A stretch of DNA of 64,000 nt from Petunia secreta (GCA_029990175.1 JARKIP010000463.1:62001-126000); one strand, 5' to 3'; counted from the stretch's first letter, positions 48,607 through 61,569 are shown. Numbers and translations are program-made. Notes: generated by a model from the letters alone, not told the origin.

Positions 48607-51600
48607 ATGATGGAATCAGCCAGAACTCAGTAAGTACTGTTAATCACTCTTTGAGTTTGGGTGAGCTTAAAAGTGACTTATAAGCTAATAAGTTCGTTAA
48701 TATATGTTTGGTAGCCTTAAAATTTTTGGACTTATAAGTCATAAGTTGCTCAAAAGCTATTTTAGATTGTTTCATATAATTTTACCTTTTATAACTCCGC
48801 AAGTTTGCAATTTTAACTTGTATTGTTCTCAATAGGTATCCATATGTGACTGGGACATCCGTAGTCGGCATCAAGTACAAGGATGGTATTCTCTTGGCTG
48901 CTGACATGGGAGGTTAGCTTCTAAACCATTAATCTCGTCCTAGTCTGTTTATATTTTCGTAAAAGTATAGATTACACGGTTCCATCACCTGCGTAAACAC
49001 TAAAGGGTTCGAGTATTGAAATAATCTTTTGCTACTCCTGAAAGAACTCTCCTTTGACACCTCAATACTATCTGATACTTTTTTCATGAAAAGGTTAGGA
49101 CTTTATTAAAAAGTACCAAGCTGGTACAGAGAGTACATTAGAGAATAGAGATTGAAGGAGTATAAAAGATCTAACAGTGACTACATAGTATCTAAATAAT
49201 GACTAATACTCGTGGGAGAGAAGTTATTGCAGTGTCACTTATGAATGAAAAGGGTGCTGTCTCAAAGTACTGAGTTTTGGATTGAATAATGGCTGCGAAT
49301 GTTGCCTCCATAAGCATGTTATTTAGATTGGAAATTGGACTATTGCTTTACTATTGCATGATCTCCATATTTTCCAAGTTGACCATGTACTTGTTGGCAA
49401 TGAATACTTTCATGTGCCCCCAAAGGATCAGAAATCCTCTAGGCTGTACTAATTCATCTTAGAACATATGATTATGAGATTGTAAATTGGTAAAGGTTCC
49501 TTGGGGGTGTGTAGCGGACATTCTTCGCATTCTATTGCATCTCCCCTTTCTTCTTCCAAGCTCTTTATTTTTCCTATATGTTTTTCTCTTGTTTCAGTTA
49601 AAAGGTGGTCGTGGACTACTTTAAATGAGTGGCTTTGTCCACCTCTTGACAACAAAATTACTTTCATTCTGTTGTGAAGTGTTTTTTCCAGTTTAAAATT
49701 GAGTTTGGCCCTTTGGCCCCTTTCTGCTTCCCTTTAATGATTCTATTGTTAATTTTATTTATTTATTGCATTTGGGTAATAACGTAGATTTTTGGAATTT
49801 ATAGGGTCAAATTCAACTAATTTGGGATTGAGATATAGTTGATTGACTTCGTAACTTGCAGTTAACTCTGAAAATAGCTATATCTACTAACTATGAGAAT
49901 ATCCGGCACAATGTTTCTTAGCACCTTCTGCTTTGAGGTTCTGAGTTTTCTTACTTCTAACGTTCTACATGTCTTGCCAGAGAAAGATAGTAGATATTTA
50001 TACATTTAGAATCTAACTGGTTTAGGGTTGTGAGATTTGTACTAGAGTACCTAGTTGGTATGTTTAATAGTCATATTTGTGTCCAACATCTAGGAAGAAT
50101 GCACTGTGTTCAAGATCAGTAAATACTTTGTATGTGCTCTGCCATGATTCGTTGTCAACATCATATCATTAACTGTATCTTTTGACACGTTGGAAAAAAC
50201 AAGTAACACTAATTTGAGAGAAGCACCGAGAGATGCCTTCCAAAATCCCAATAATGAAAACTTTTACAAATTTAGGAAGTCTAGCAAGCTTGAAAACTAT
50301 CTCGTCAAAACCTCCATTAAATTATTGTGTCATTGTGTGAAATAGGGTACATAGGTTAAGTAAGAAGGCAAACTGTGAGGCCTTTCATGCGGCTTGTCCG
50401 TGTAAAACCCTTGGTGAAGTCAACATATTTAGGACCTTAACCAAGTTCTTTATTTCGTGGGTGTTAGCTAAAGAAAGGTTATCTGGGAATGAATTTCTTA
50501 GCAGGGAGTGGAAGTTTACATAGATAGTGGGTGTACTCAGTTTAGGCAATTAGATAACTAAATGCGATCATGGTATTAGTGTCATCTAGTTCAGCAGATA
50601 CATGCTAGAGATTATGTAGTATGTGTTGGTTATGTTGATCATCTTCAGTGTTTTTCATTTACAGGTTCCTATGGTTCAACGATACGTTACAAGAGCGTGG
50701 AGCGATTGTGGGAAAGCATTCCCTTCTTGGTGCAAGTGGTGAAATTAGTGATTTTCAGGAGATAATGCGGTACCTTGATGAGCTTATGTAAGTTTGTCCT
50801 ACAGCGGATTTACTGCCTGCTATTTTAGTTTATCGTTATTGTTTGTAATGAGTTTGACTTCTGAGGGCAGCTGTTCTGCCCATCTGTGCCTCGTGTAAAA
50901 TTCTTAGTGACTTCTGGTATTCAATGCTCCATATGCAGCTTGCATGACAACATGTGGGATGATGGAAACTCCTTGGGTCCCAAAGAGGTGCACAACTATC
51001 TAACACGTATGATGTATAATCGTCGCAACAAGTTCAACCCACTTTGGAATTCACTTGTACTTGGTGGAGTGAAAAATGGACAAAAGTATCTTGGAACGGT
51101 AAACACAATACATTTGTCTTGCACACTTTTGGATGCTTTGTCAAAATTGATTCCTCAGTGGTAATGCTTCTGTGTGTATTTTTCTTAATTTCTTTAGGTT
51201 AGTATGATTGGTGTGCATTACGAGGACAATCATGTGGCTACTGGATTTGGAAATCACCTTGCAAGGCCCATTCTCCGTGATGAATGGCATGAAAACTTGA
51301 GTTATGAAGAAGGTGTTAAGTTATTGGAGAAATGCATGCGTGTGCTTTTGTATCGAGACAGATCTGCTGTCAACAAGCTTCAGGTACAGTCCTTCTGGCC
51401 TTTTGTAGAAAGCCCGTGTTTAGGAACGAAATCAGAATGGCGCTTCTAACCTGCCGACATGTGTTCCCCGAACTTCTTTTTTCAAACCTGCAGTTTATGC
51501 GTTTCCCGATACCTGTTGTTTTGTTTCCAGATACTGCAGTTTTAATTGTGGGTAGTTTTATTTGTACATTATCTATCACTGTTTTCTTTATAAAAATAAA

Positions 51601-51943
51601 TAATCTACCACTTCTAATTCTGTTTTTAATCAATGTAGCTATTCCTCTTTTAGCTATGCATAATAAGACAGGTTTAGTGTGGTCTACTGGAAGCAGCAGA
51701 ACTCACGTTTTTTGCCTCTCGGATACAGCATTCATTATTTCTGAGCTATTTGATCAAGCTCATTAGATAGGATTATGAGATTTGTCTGCACCGTTTTTTA
51801 TTTCATTCCGACATTTCTTGGATTTGCAGATTGCAAAAATCACTGAAGAGGGGGTATCAATTTCTCAGCCATACTCGTTGAAGACTTTCTGGAACTTCTC
51901 TGCTTTCCAGAATCCAACAGTTGGTGCCGAGGGTTCATGGTAG
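48607..51943 (+). pseudogene. PBG1: 20S proteasome subunit beta type-4 (PBG1 type) with a frameshift in exon 3
   Basis: Would encode the non-catalytic beta subunit of the 20S core at the position of yeast beta-7. Exons 48607-48629, 48836-48912, 50665-50787, 50939-51098, 51198-51383, 51830-51943. Readable parts: YPYVTGTSVVGIKYKDGILL, GGSYGSTIRYKSVERL, HDNMWDDGNSLGPKEVHNYL, RNKFNPLWNSLVLGGVKNGQ, IGVHYEDNHVATGFGNHLAR, LYRDRSAVNKLQ, and the end FQNPTVGAEGSW. After VERL (50708) the frame is lost. The expected GKHSLLGASGEISDFQEIMR follows in another frame, because the spacer of about three codons known from the family is reduced to two bases, a net loss of about 7 nt. In the original frame a stop comes 23 codons into the shifted part. 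Splice sites elsewhere are intact. Either a recent pseudogene or a sequence error. Confidence 0.82.
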
Positions 51944-53710
51944 TAAGTTAGTAACAGTCTGATGTATAGACAGGCATCATGTTTTGCAGATTTTCATACT
52001 TGCTACATCTTCATGGAGTCTATGCTTTACTGAGCTTATGTAACTCAAATTCTCGATGGTGTGTCTGGGTCTTTCTATGAGGAACAGAGATCGTTATTAT
52101 ATACTATAATAAAAGTGAATTAATTGTTAAAGATCTTCAAGGTTAATGCCTTTAGCCGAGTGTTTATCATATTTGTAATTTATTTTTGGTTTCAGCTGTT
52201 TTCAACAATAATCACTATGCTCAAGCATGAACAAGTTGGAGATTGCTATATGAATCCTCACAGATTAATGTACTTCATTTTAAATTCTTCACATGCCAGA
52301 ACTATGCATACAAATGAATATATGGCGACCATATAAAATCTCTAAAAGGCTATACTCTTAGAAAGCATAGAATGCACAATAAAAGTTTTATCATGTCTCA
52401 CAGCTTCTCTGAACTAGAGCAATAGGTAATATCTATACAGATCTTTCTTTTTTCTTTTTCCATTGCGCTCTATTTTTGCTAAGAATGCATGGATTCCAAG
52501 AAATTGTAGGTCGGTAATAGGTCTACGTCGTTCTCCTTTAATACCTACACCCACCATGGTATCACTCTTACAAATTGGTGCATCTTGAAATTGAAGCACG
52601 ACATGACCGAACTATCAAACTTTGTAAAAAGTATTCGTAAAACGGGTGTAATTAGACTAATTATGCTAAAAATTAGTACCACAAATAGTAGAAGGGTTAT
52701 AAAATTTCTTTAACTAAGAGAGAAGTTCTCAGTAATTGTAATTGACCTGAAAATAACTCTCATAAACCACTAAATCAATAAAACATCTACAGGAAGAGAT
52801 AATAACGATGTGATTACCTTATAAATGGTATGTACCCATTCTGGTTGAAGAAGTTCCAATGAGTCCTCAATGCCTCGTGCTTTTCTATACACCTATCAAA
52901 ATATGAATATACCACATAGAACAAACAAGACTACTCCAAAATACATATGAAAACCTCATATAAACCATTCCAGATCACGCAATAAACCATGTTCCTCCAA
53001 TGCAAACTGCACTAAGTTTGTCTACTACCTAGCTTCTTAGTGACAATACATTTTTTGAGCTAACACTTAATTAGTAGCACTGGCACATTACTCGACTACA
53101 AAGAACCTCAAAAAACCTACCACTATGAGTAGGCTAGCATGTGTATACACTCTATTAAGGTTTCCTACGTAGGAGAATGATACTGGGCAAAGAAGCTAAG
53201 CCATGTTCATTATGACTACTCTTTGTCCAGTATCATCTCTCCTGCGTAGCAAACCTATTGATGCTCCTCTCTTTTCATCACTTTTTTTTTTTTTGAGAAA
53301 GTGTAATGTCTTATTTCTTACTTCCATTGAGCAATTTAACGAGGCGGCCAAGTTAATGGTTACTCCATTATTTGCTTTTTCCTGTCTCTTTCTTTGGGTA
53401 TAGTAATTAAAATGTCTTACATTATTTAGTGCATTAATTCACAGGTAATGAAGGTCACAATAACGACAAATTAATCTTCTGGAATGCAAAAAGAAAGGGA
53501 CAAACAAATCATATTCATATTTGAAGTGGCTTGGTGTATTTGTTTAGTTCCATCCCATATGCATGTGGCTTGAATTTCAATTTTACTTTAAGTTTGTTTT
53601 AATCCAAGGCATGGTGATGTCAGCTCTCGTGCGTCACACTAATATACATTATACCATATAAATTTTGTTTTTCCAAATATGTTTTTAAAAATATTTTTAA
53701 TCAAGAATTT

Positions 53711-53810
53711 ATCGAAAACAATCTCTCCATTTTTGGTGGGGTAAGATCTGTCTACATTTCATTCTCCTCAAACTTTACTTGTGGAATAAAATTGTATATG
53801 TTGTTATTGT
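53711..53810 (+). mobile_element. decayed TS-type SINE 3' part
   Basis: TCGAAAACAATCTCTCCATT, then GGGGTAAGATCTGTCTACAT, TTACTTGTGGAATAAAATTG and TATGTTGTTATTGTTAT follow the order of the SINE tail, with many changes. Confidence 0.7.
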
Positions 53811-54825
53811 TATCATATCGTATATATACAAAAGTTGAGTTAAAAGTTACCAGTTTGACGAACGCCTAAATCCTAACTACCTCCACCCCTGTACACGGGA
53901 AATTTAGATGAAGGCTCTTTTGGTTGTTTGTTTTCATGACTATTAAGTTACTTAATTTATAGGAGTACACAAGTATTTTTGCACTATCATAATAGAACGT
54001 AGGTTACCTACTATTTAATCTAGGTCACTAATTAATGGTATTATCTAAAATTATTTACATTAACTTGTAGATGATCTCATTTTATAAATATTCTTTTTAA
54101 TGCAAACTTCTTTTGTCTATTATTATTGTTGCTCCACTTACTAAATTATGGAGTTATTACAATCTTGATTTATTTGAGTTACGCACCATTCTTGATAAAT
54201 ATACATGATCATTTTGTTTTTGAATTTTTCCTTCTTAGCATCTTGTTATTATTTTCAAAAGCTATGAGAATTCTTACTTTTGACCTTAAATATGCATATC
54301 GCGAGAGGCAAAATTAGAATAACCTCTTACTACAACAAAATTAATGCATGTAAATCTTTTTGGTGCTATATTTTATGAACACAAAGCATGAAAAAAGTAG
54401 GATTTGAGCAATTTTGCAAGAAATAAAAAAACGTCGGGGGACAAATTGCAGAAATAAGATAATGTAGTGCAAAGGAAAAATGCCTATATGTAGAGTGTTG
54501 CTAATGCTGATAAGATTACAATTTACATTTAGTTTATTGAGAAGTCTTTTTCTCCTCTGTCATTCGAGACCTAGTAAAAGCTGGACCACCTCTTGTATTT
54601 TGTCTTTTCTTTACTTTATAGTATTTTGTTTTATGCGAAACAATTGGGGTTGGGAGGAGTAGCGTTGTCAAATGGACGAGTTGAAGTATATATGAACATG
54701 TTAAATGCTCGATTTTTGAAATTTGTGGTCCAAAATAAGTCATACATAAATATGCGGCTGTAAATCATTTCATTAAGGGTAAAGTAGTAGTTTCAACTCA
54801 AAAATATTTTCAAATTTAGAATTGT

Positions 54826-54889
54826 GTCATTCTTTTTAGAACAGACTAATAAAGAAATAGTAACATCCATTTTGAAACGGAGGGAGTAC
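54826..54889. mobile_element. right half of a Stowaway-like MITE
   Basis: Ends in TTGAAACGGAGGGAGTA, the reverse complement of the typical Stowaway/mariner terminus TACTCCCTCCGTTTCAA, preceded by GTCATTCTTTTTAGAACAGA, which is also typical of the element. The matching left terminus was not found. Confidence 0.65.
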
Positions 54890-55356
54890 TAATTTGGGTT
54901 AAATAATGAGTCATAACTCAATTTGTTAAACTCAAAAAACTTCCTTCATTTGTTTGTTGTAATAAATTTATTTGATACCTAATCAAAATTGCACACTCTT
55001 TCTCTTTTTTTAATTTATCATGACTACTTCAAAGAGAAAAACTGAAAAAAAAAAAAAAAAAAAAAAAATCCATGTTTTGATAACAGATAACTTTGTTATG
55101 AGTTATTCAATTTGCATGCACGACATGAATTGGACCAAGCTTATAGCCTTTAGGTGCTAATGTTGACACCCTAAAGAGGAGGTATCACTTTGATTGGTTT
55201 TTGAGAAGCAATAATCAACTCTAGTTTCCAACAACATAAACTGTTCTAGCATATTTAATTGCCGAAATTTCAATCATAATTCATAAATGCATAACAAGAT
55301 TTTCAATGTTTGATCATTGTAATAAAGTACATTAAAAATTAGCTAAAACTATAGTA

Positions 55357-55853
55357 TTATTCGTTATCAAATCCCATTAATCTTTTAAGACCAGGGAAAA
55401 ATGCAGAAGAAATGGACTCAGGTGTATTTTCAACCAAGTATTCATCAACCAATTGTTTAACAGACTTAGCAGACAAGGGATGAAAATGAGCAGCCTATTC
55501 TACGACAAAATCTTTAACCAAAACCCCTTTATCCTCTTCACTTAATCTCTTCCATTTCTTCTTCATTTCCTCTGATTTCAAGCCTTTGTACTTGCAAACT
55601 CCAAGAACAAAAGTTGTTTGCTTTTCTTGAGTGCTTCTTCCCTTTGTAGCATTAGGGTGTTTATCTTTTCAACTTCAGTTGCAAAATCTAAGGCTAGTTC
55701 TAAATCACTCATGTCCTTGTTGGTGCATGTGAGTTTATGCAACTTGGGTGAATTTTTCTTGAGGGTAATAGTGGAGGGGGCCCAATTGATTTTGGACTTT
55801 TTGGATTTTGAAGGGAAAGTATTTGGGTAAAGAAAACTAATTCTCAAAGCCAT
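55357..55853 (-). pseudogene. broken second copy of the 162-residue plastid protein gene
   Basis: Same orientation and closely similar to 43711-44199. The first 87 or so residues read MALRISFLYPNTFPSKSKKS and so on, with a small insertion (APSTI) in the transit region. At LLFLEF one T is missing compared with the other copy, and the frame turns to ASTKA and a stop. The rest of the gene is present in the shifted frame, but the Trp codon of VVEWAAHF has become TAG (near 55495). The terminal ISSAFFPGLKRLMGFDNE is intact. Two separate disabling changes make this a genuine pseudogene. The block around it (55215-55935) is the duplicated unit. Confidence 0.9.
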
Positions 55854-55935
55854 GGAAAAGAGGAATTTGACTTTATGTTTAAAGGGGGTTTATTTATTGA
55901 GTTTATGTGATTGTTAGGGCTCTCGGAGCTCTCAG

Positions 55936-56655
55936 TTTATATGTTTTTTTTTTTCAGTTTTAACTACTTCTTTGAGAAAATATGTTTCAAAAGGAATGGC
56001 ACTGTTTTACAGCCACTTGTTTTCTCTGGAGCTTGAACGTGTTATGCTAGTTCTATAACAAAGTTAAAAACATGCCAACAACAAATGATAATTGAGCAGA
56101 AATTAAAACCATTTTTCAGGAAAAGGAAAAGTTTTTGGTTGGGCAAAGAAGAATTAATGATACATGTTGTTAGATAAAATCGTCTATAGCTTGAACAAAA
56201 AAGTTTGCAAGGTTGCCATTTGCTTTTGCATTCCTGACTTCATTTACATCCTACATCCCACACTTGAATAGTACAACAAAGAAGAAAAAATACGTGGTAT
56301 TGATGATACAAATTCTCCAAAAGTAGGAAAATATTTGATAGGCATAAATAATAGGCCTTTTTGTATCAACTGGTGCCTCCATTTGTCCTCCTCAAGTGTA
56401 AGCACCAGAAAACATTCTAACTAAAGTCCCTGAACAAGGCTATATAATCTCAACGGTGAAATCTCCATCCCTACCCCCGCCCTTCCACTAACCATGATAT
56501 AAAGAATGTATATGAACACAAAACAGTTAACTGGTTCTGCCACCTCCTTCAACGGAGCAAGTTTGTGATGGTTATAATAAGTATGAGCTCACATGTTGAT
56601 CAATGAGCTCAGCCTCAACTAACAAGTCAAGAAAGCTTTGCAATCGTCTAGATGA
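55936..56655. other. intergenic region
   Basis: Between the broken plastid-protein gene and the end of the TBL gene. It should hold the TBL 3' UTR. No other feature recognised. Confidence 0.55.
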
Positions 56656-59600
56656 TCACCCTGTCTCCAAAATGTAATGAGTAATAAGCTGTGCCAGAAT
56701 ATCAACCCATGTATCTGGAACACCAGGAAGGCACCAGTGCATACAGTCCTGACCCCAGACTGCCACTGCGTCTTTTTTCCCCAACCAAATTGCAGGATGG
56801 GCATCTGCCCTGAACTCACTCAAGTGAGTCAGATCGAGGGTTCTGATACCTGTGCCTTGTAAAACCTCTTCGATCAGATGATTTAGTCGCCTTGCTTCTT
56901 TGTTAACCCCATTATATCTGGGATCAAACCACAGGTCAAGCTGTTCAGGTATAAGTAAAATTTTCTTCAGAAAACTTATCACTGCTAACTACTATTAACT
57001 TTCTAGCACATAATTAATGCCAATAACTTGTCAAGAAAAGTTTACAGGAAACCTAATTATCTGAAGTAAATACCAAAAAGGAAAAAGCACTTATTAAAGG
57101 AAGTCAGACTACAAACAGGAATAAGTTCATATTCTGGATAAATTGTCAGACAATAAGCTTTCTTGACGAGCCATATGAGCTTAGGAGGCAACTTCTCTCT
57201 GAATGCTAACTATTAAACAAATCATCTATATCTATAAACTTCCCATGCATTAGACTGGATCCCAAGCAATTCAATTCTCACGAGTTTTATTTTTGGGCAT
57301 CATAAATTGCAGTTTCCAAGTGATAATTTTGATAAAGCACCATTACCTAATTTTTGATAAAGCACCATTACCAAATTAGAACTGGTTTTTCAACCTGGTA
57401 CTTCTAGAAAGAAAATTAGGGATCAAATCCCCCTGTCCCTGATTCTTAGCATTAGCACAATGAAATAGTGTCGCTAAAGTTGAAAACTTTTGTAAAAGTA
57501 AAATTTCTGCACTCTCATATGCTGGGTGGTAATATGAACTTTAACAATACACACACACTTACATACCTGAAGTTCATCAAGGGGTTCGTCAAATGTGCAA
57601 CTACCATTTTGATTCCAGTCACCCCCGTGAAAGTGCCTTGGTGATTGTAAGCGCCAAAACTTAAGTGTTTTCTCTGGTAATTCTTTTTCTATGTAGGCAA
57701 TCATATTCTCGAGAACAGTTTTTAGTCCATCAAAGATCTCCAAGGGAGGTTGAACCGGTTGCCCAGCCTTATAGAAAACAAGAGGTGTCTCTTTAGGGAA
57801 TTTGTCAAAGCCCCACCTGGAAAGTATTGACAAACATTAATACCGAAAAAGTCAGAGATAATATGTTCTTCTTTGCAATAATGGTGTGCACCTTGACTTT
57901 TCCACCTGAGTACCTGCTACCTCACCAGCACCAATTAGAGGAAATATGTTCTTAATTACTAAATTTGGTTTTAAAAAAAATTGATAAGGTAAAAACTAGA
58001 TTTGGTAAAATTATTTGAAATGCCATGCAGGAATACAAATACAAAGAACCGAATATGATTCTCCCTCCCCCCAACCACCCGGAGTCTCCTCCCCTCTTCC
58101 CCCAACAACAAAAAGAAAAAGTAAAGAATCCTAAATAGAATATTCTGGAGCTAGATGTGGACCAATATGTGTCTGCATAATGAAAAACATCATATAGTAG
58201 GCTTTTAGACATGTCAGCTAATGAGCTAAAACAACAGAGGGGCAGAGATTACCAATGACCAGTGTTGAAGACTAGAACATCGTAAAAGTCACCAATATGA
58301 GCCCAATCATCTGCTGGAATGTCAACATCTACTCGATATCTTCCTTTCAATCCATCTAGGTCGGACACGCCTTGCTGCTTTGGCTGCCACCTTATTTAAC
58401 CAGTAATGAGCAGTAAGGTTACGATCGAAGAAAATTCAATCCATACCTCAGAGCAATATCCAACTTTTGGCAACATTCAAGAATAAAGACAATCTATTAA
58501 ATTGGAAATGGTACAAAAATACTCTTTTCACTTTTGCTAGCATAGCGAAACATACAGGAGGGGAAGAAAGGTTCAAGAAGAATTACTGCATTTTTAAGTC
58601 AAATGTACTATCTTACTGTTATCAACCATTTCATTTCTTTACTCTTGTAGCCAAATGACTCTAAAGGCTTGTTTTAACTTTGCAATCGATTTTGGAAGGA
58701 CCCCTTTGAATTTGGTTGTTGAAAAACAGTTGTGCATGCTATTTGAATTTCATCCGGGAAAGAGTTAATTCTCAAAACTAGATGTACACTCAAATCTTGT
58801 TGATTTTCGAAGTCTATGAATAAGGGGAATAACAAGTATGCTCCATCATTCACGGCACAAGACACGATTCTCTAGTTTCTAACATTGATAATTAACTATG
58901 ATTCAGTGCATACTCTATAGTAATTTAGTAAGAAATTGTCAGTTAACAAGACAATGGAACAAAAGCCTAATCTTTGCATTTGCGACTAAATTCTATCGTA
59001 TGTGCGTGTGCATTGATCAAGTAAACACTTGCAAAATACCAACAGGCCAAGCAATTCAATGCAAATTCAAAACAAGGTGAAAGAACAAAAAAACAATGTG
59101 CTCACTCATATTTGTGTTGATAATACAACTAATAATGTCCAAAAATTAAACTCCAAACACAATTACTAGCATTTGAGGTTGCTATCCTAAAACTCAGAAC
59201 TCATAAAAATTAAATCTTGAATCCGCCTCTATATACAACAACAGGGAAAGCACTATAGTGCAACATCAAACAAGGTAAAACAACAGCACAATATGCTCAC
59301 TCACTCGTATTTCGCGAGCAAAACAGCGCGATGATAACCCACAGTAACATTAAACTTAGGAAAATAAGCTCCTCTCCAAGCACCTTTTCTTTTCCATTTC
59401 TTAGCACCTTGATCAGCCACTCTAAGTATACACAAAAAAGAAACCAACAAATTCTCATTCAATGAATCTCCAACAAACCCAACATTCTTATTCCTCATTA
59501 AACTCAAGAACCCAATTGGATCAATCCGGGTCAAATCACACTTTTCGGGTACCCATTTCCAAGAATTGATCCGACCCATGTTTTCTCTTTGGTTTCTAAG

Positions 59601-59828
59601 ACAGTTCCATGCGTTCCTATGAAACGGGCAAGATTCATCGTAAATGGGTTTTCGGGTCGGATCACTGACCCACTTGCCTTTAAAGAGATTACAAGAAGTG
59701 GGTAATTTGGGTTTTGGAGAAGAGGAGGGGGTGTAAAGAGGAAGAGATAAAGAGTAGAGGAAAATGAGTAGAAATGTTGGTAGGAAAAGCCATGAGAAAA
59801 GCTTTGGAGTTAGCTTTGAAGAAGCCAT
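56656..59828 (-). CDS. trichome birefringence-like protein (probable polysaccharide O-acetyltransferase)
   Basis: Golgi type II membrane protein of the TBL/DUF231 family, whose members attach acetyl groups to cell-wall polysaccharides. Exons on the minus strand: 59305-59828, 58253-58390, 57567-57816, 56656-56940; 1197 nt, 398 residues, GT/AG. A membrane anchor lies at about residues 11-31 (FSWLFLPTFLLIFLYSLSL). The TBL domain starts at CNLFKGKWVSDPTRKPIYDE and shows CPFHRNAWNCLRN. The GDS motif is at 120-122 (VGFVGDSLNENLLVSF). The C-terminal block has DAHPAIW and DCMHWCLPGVPDTW, so the D-x-x-H motif is D369-H372. Both catalytic motifs are intact, and the length is typical of the shorter family members. 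It looks closest to the TBL12/TBL13 group, from memory and unconfirmed. Substrate unknown. Confidence 0.93.
57328..57375. repeat. 26-bp tandem duplication in a TBL intron
   Basis: TTTTGATAAAGCACCATTAC occurs twice in a row with a 26-bp period, in the intron between TBL exons 4 and 3. Confidence 0.85.
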
Positions 59829-59987
59829 TGTTAAAACATTTCTAGTGTTGTAATATTGTCATGACTGAAATTGAAGATCTGCTATGTAGGCAGGTATTTG
59901 ATTGATCAAATACTAGTAATAGCCAACTTGAAAAAAATAATATTAAGTTATAATGCTTCTCAAAATGGTCATTTGTGGAGATTTAGC

Positions 59988-60297
59988 TCCCGTTTGGACA
60001 TAGTTTTTAGAGGGATTTTTTGGAAGTTTTTGGGCTAAAAAGTATTTGTTTATGCTTTTTGAGCAAAACTTGTCCCAAAAACTCTCAAAAACTGGTCTTG
60101 AGCTGTTTTTGGGCCAAAAAACGGAGTAACATTTACCCATCAAATTTCATTTTTCATAAGAGCTCAAAGGCTCTTTTGAGCCAAAAAAAATTGTTCTAAA
60201 AAAGTATGTCCAAACACTTTTTCATTTTCATATCAAACTTCACCCAAAAAGTGTTTCCCAAAAAATATTTGAGAATCTATGTCCAAACGCTAACTTA
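59988..60297. mobile_element. foldback MITE, about 310 bp
   Basis: CCCGTTTGGACATAG at the left (about 59987-60001) and CTATGTCCAAACGCTAAC at the right (about 60278-60295) are inverted repeats. The interior is rich in CCAAAAA/TTTTTGG blocks in both orientations and has no coding potential. Upstream of the TBL gene. Confidence 0.72.
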
Positions 60298-60667
60298 AAG
60301 TCGGTTTGGATTTGCTGATCTAAAGGTGCTGATAGATAATTTTAAATGTTTCAGTTGATTTTATAAATAATCAATTATGTATTTGGATAAAAGTGTTAAA
60401 ATCAATAATAAATATACGTATTTGAATAAAAATATAAAAATCGATAATAAACATTTTATGCTTTAGGTACAAAAGTGTCATAGACACACATTTTATTACA
60501 GAAAAATATAAATTTAAAATATCTTTAGATTAAATGGGGAAAATGACGAAAATGGAATGGGAGGGAGTTGAGCATGTTTTCAGAAGGATATTTCGTGGAC
60601 TACAAAATATTTTTAGGTTAATATAATAAAATTTTGTGTCGAACAAAAAGAACCTATAAGCTTTTAA

Positions 60668-60977
60668 AAAAGAGACACTTACAAAAATACCCATAAAACC
60701 TAAAATAATTACAGTCACTACCCACTACTTTCAAATATTATCCGACCTATCCACTAAATTATTTACCCACTCTACCCATCCAGACTTGTATACCATAGTT
60801 TATGCAGTATACCTTAAAGGTATATATCTATAAGGCATAACAAAGGTATACAATAATAAATGGGTAGGTTGGGTAAATACTTTTAGTTTTATGGTTAGTA
60901 TAATTTGTAATGGGTATGACTTGTAAATACTTTAAATTTTATGGGTATAGAGTGTAAAAATCCTTTAAAAAGAAGGT
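60668..60977. mobile_element. second foldback element, about 310 bp
   Basis: The left arm contains TACAAAAATACCCATAAAA and the right arm TTTTATGGGTATAGAGTGTA. Inside, CTACCCATCCAGACTTGTATACC-like and GGTATACAATAATAAATGGG-like stretches also pair. Imperfect palindrome without coding potential; exact ends are uncertain. Confidence 0.6.
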
Positions 60978-60989
60978 TAGAAATGACTA

Positions 60990-61125
60990 ACTTATGGCCA
61001 TTTTTTGCTTATAAGTATTTGACTTATAAATACTTTCGATACTTGCTAGACATGCACGGACGTAGATACGCCAAAAATAACTTATAAGAGCTAATGTGAC
61101 CAGCTTATGAGTTTAACCAAATACC
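60990..61125. repeat. partial foldback repeat (CTTATAAG type)
   Basis: Repeated CTTATAAGT/ACTTATAA and AGCTTATGAGTTTAACCAAA motifs. A related stretch (AGTGACTTATAAGCTAATAA, then ACTTATAAGTCATAAGTTGC) lies in the first intron of the proteasome gene at about 48665-48755. Probably one non-autonomous family. Confidence 0.5.
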
Positions 61126-61569
61126 TTCTAAATTATTAACTATGAACCAGCCACGAGACCGATTGAAATTAGGTAAAAAATTATTTACATCGGATATATG
61201 TCACTTCATTTAACTACAATTATTAGTACTTAATCATAATTAACTACCATATACTTTGCACATGATCTTAATTAATAATACAAAAATATTTAATAGTCAT
61301 TCTAGCTATTCCTCATCATCTTCTAAATGCTACGTCAATCTAAAAGTTCTGTGCCACACCTCAAAGGCTGCCCTTCACGAGCTTAGAAAAAAATACTTCT
61401 ACAGCAATTTCATTAACAACATAAGCATTATAATCTTAACAAAATAAAAAATCACAAAATTCATTTGGCTTTGAAAAGTTACATTGTCACTAATCAGGAA
61501 AAGATTCTCAAACCTAATTTGGAAAGAAAATTTCAACATTTGTTTCATTATGCTAATAGCTCTTCCGTT

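Larger units (their letters stand above)
51944..55214. other. 3.3-kb region without a recognised gene
   Basis: A+T-rich. Contains a SINE tail (53711-53810), a half Stowaway-like element (54826-54889) and a poly(A) run (about 55046-55069). No coding exon was recognised on either strand. Confidence 0.6.

Noticed and set aside
50665..50787. A hidden short intron that would restore the proteasome frame in exon 3
   Set aside because: No GT-AG pair removes a suitable number of bases at 50708 without losing conserved residues.
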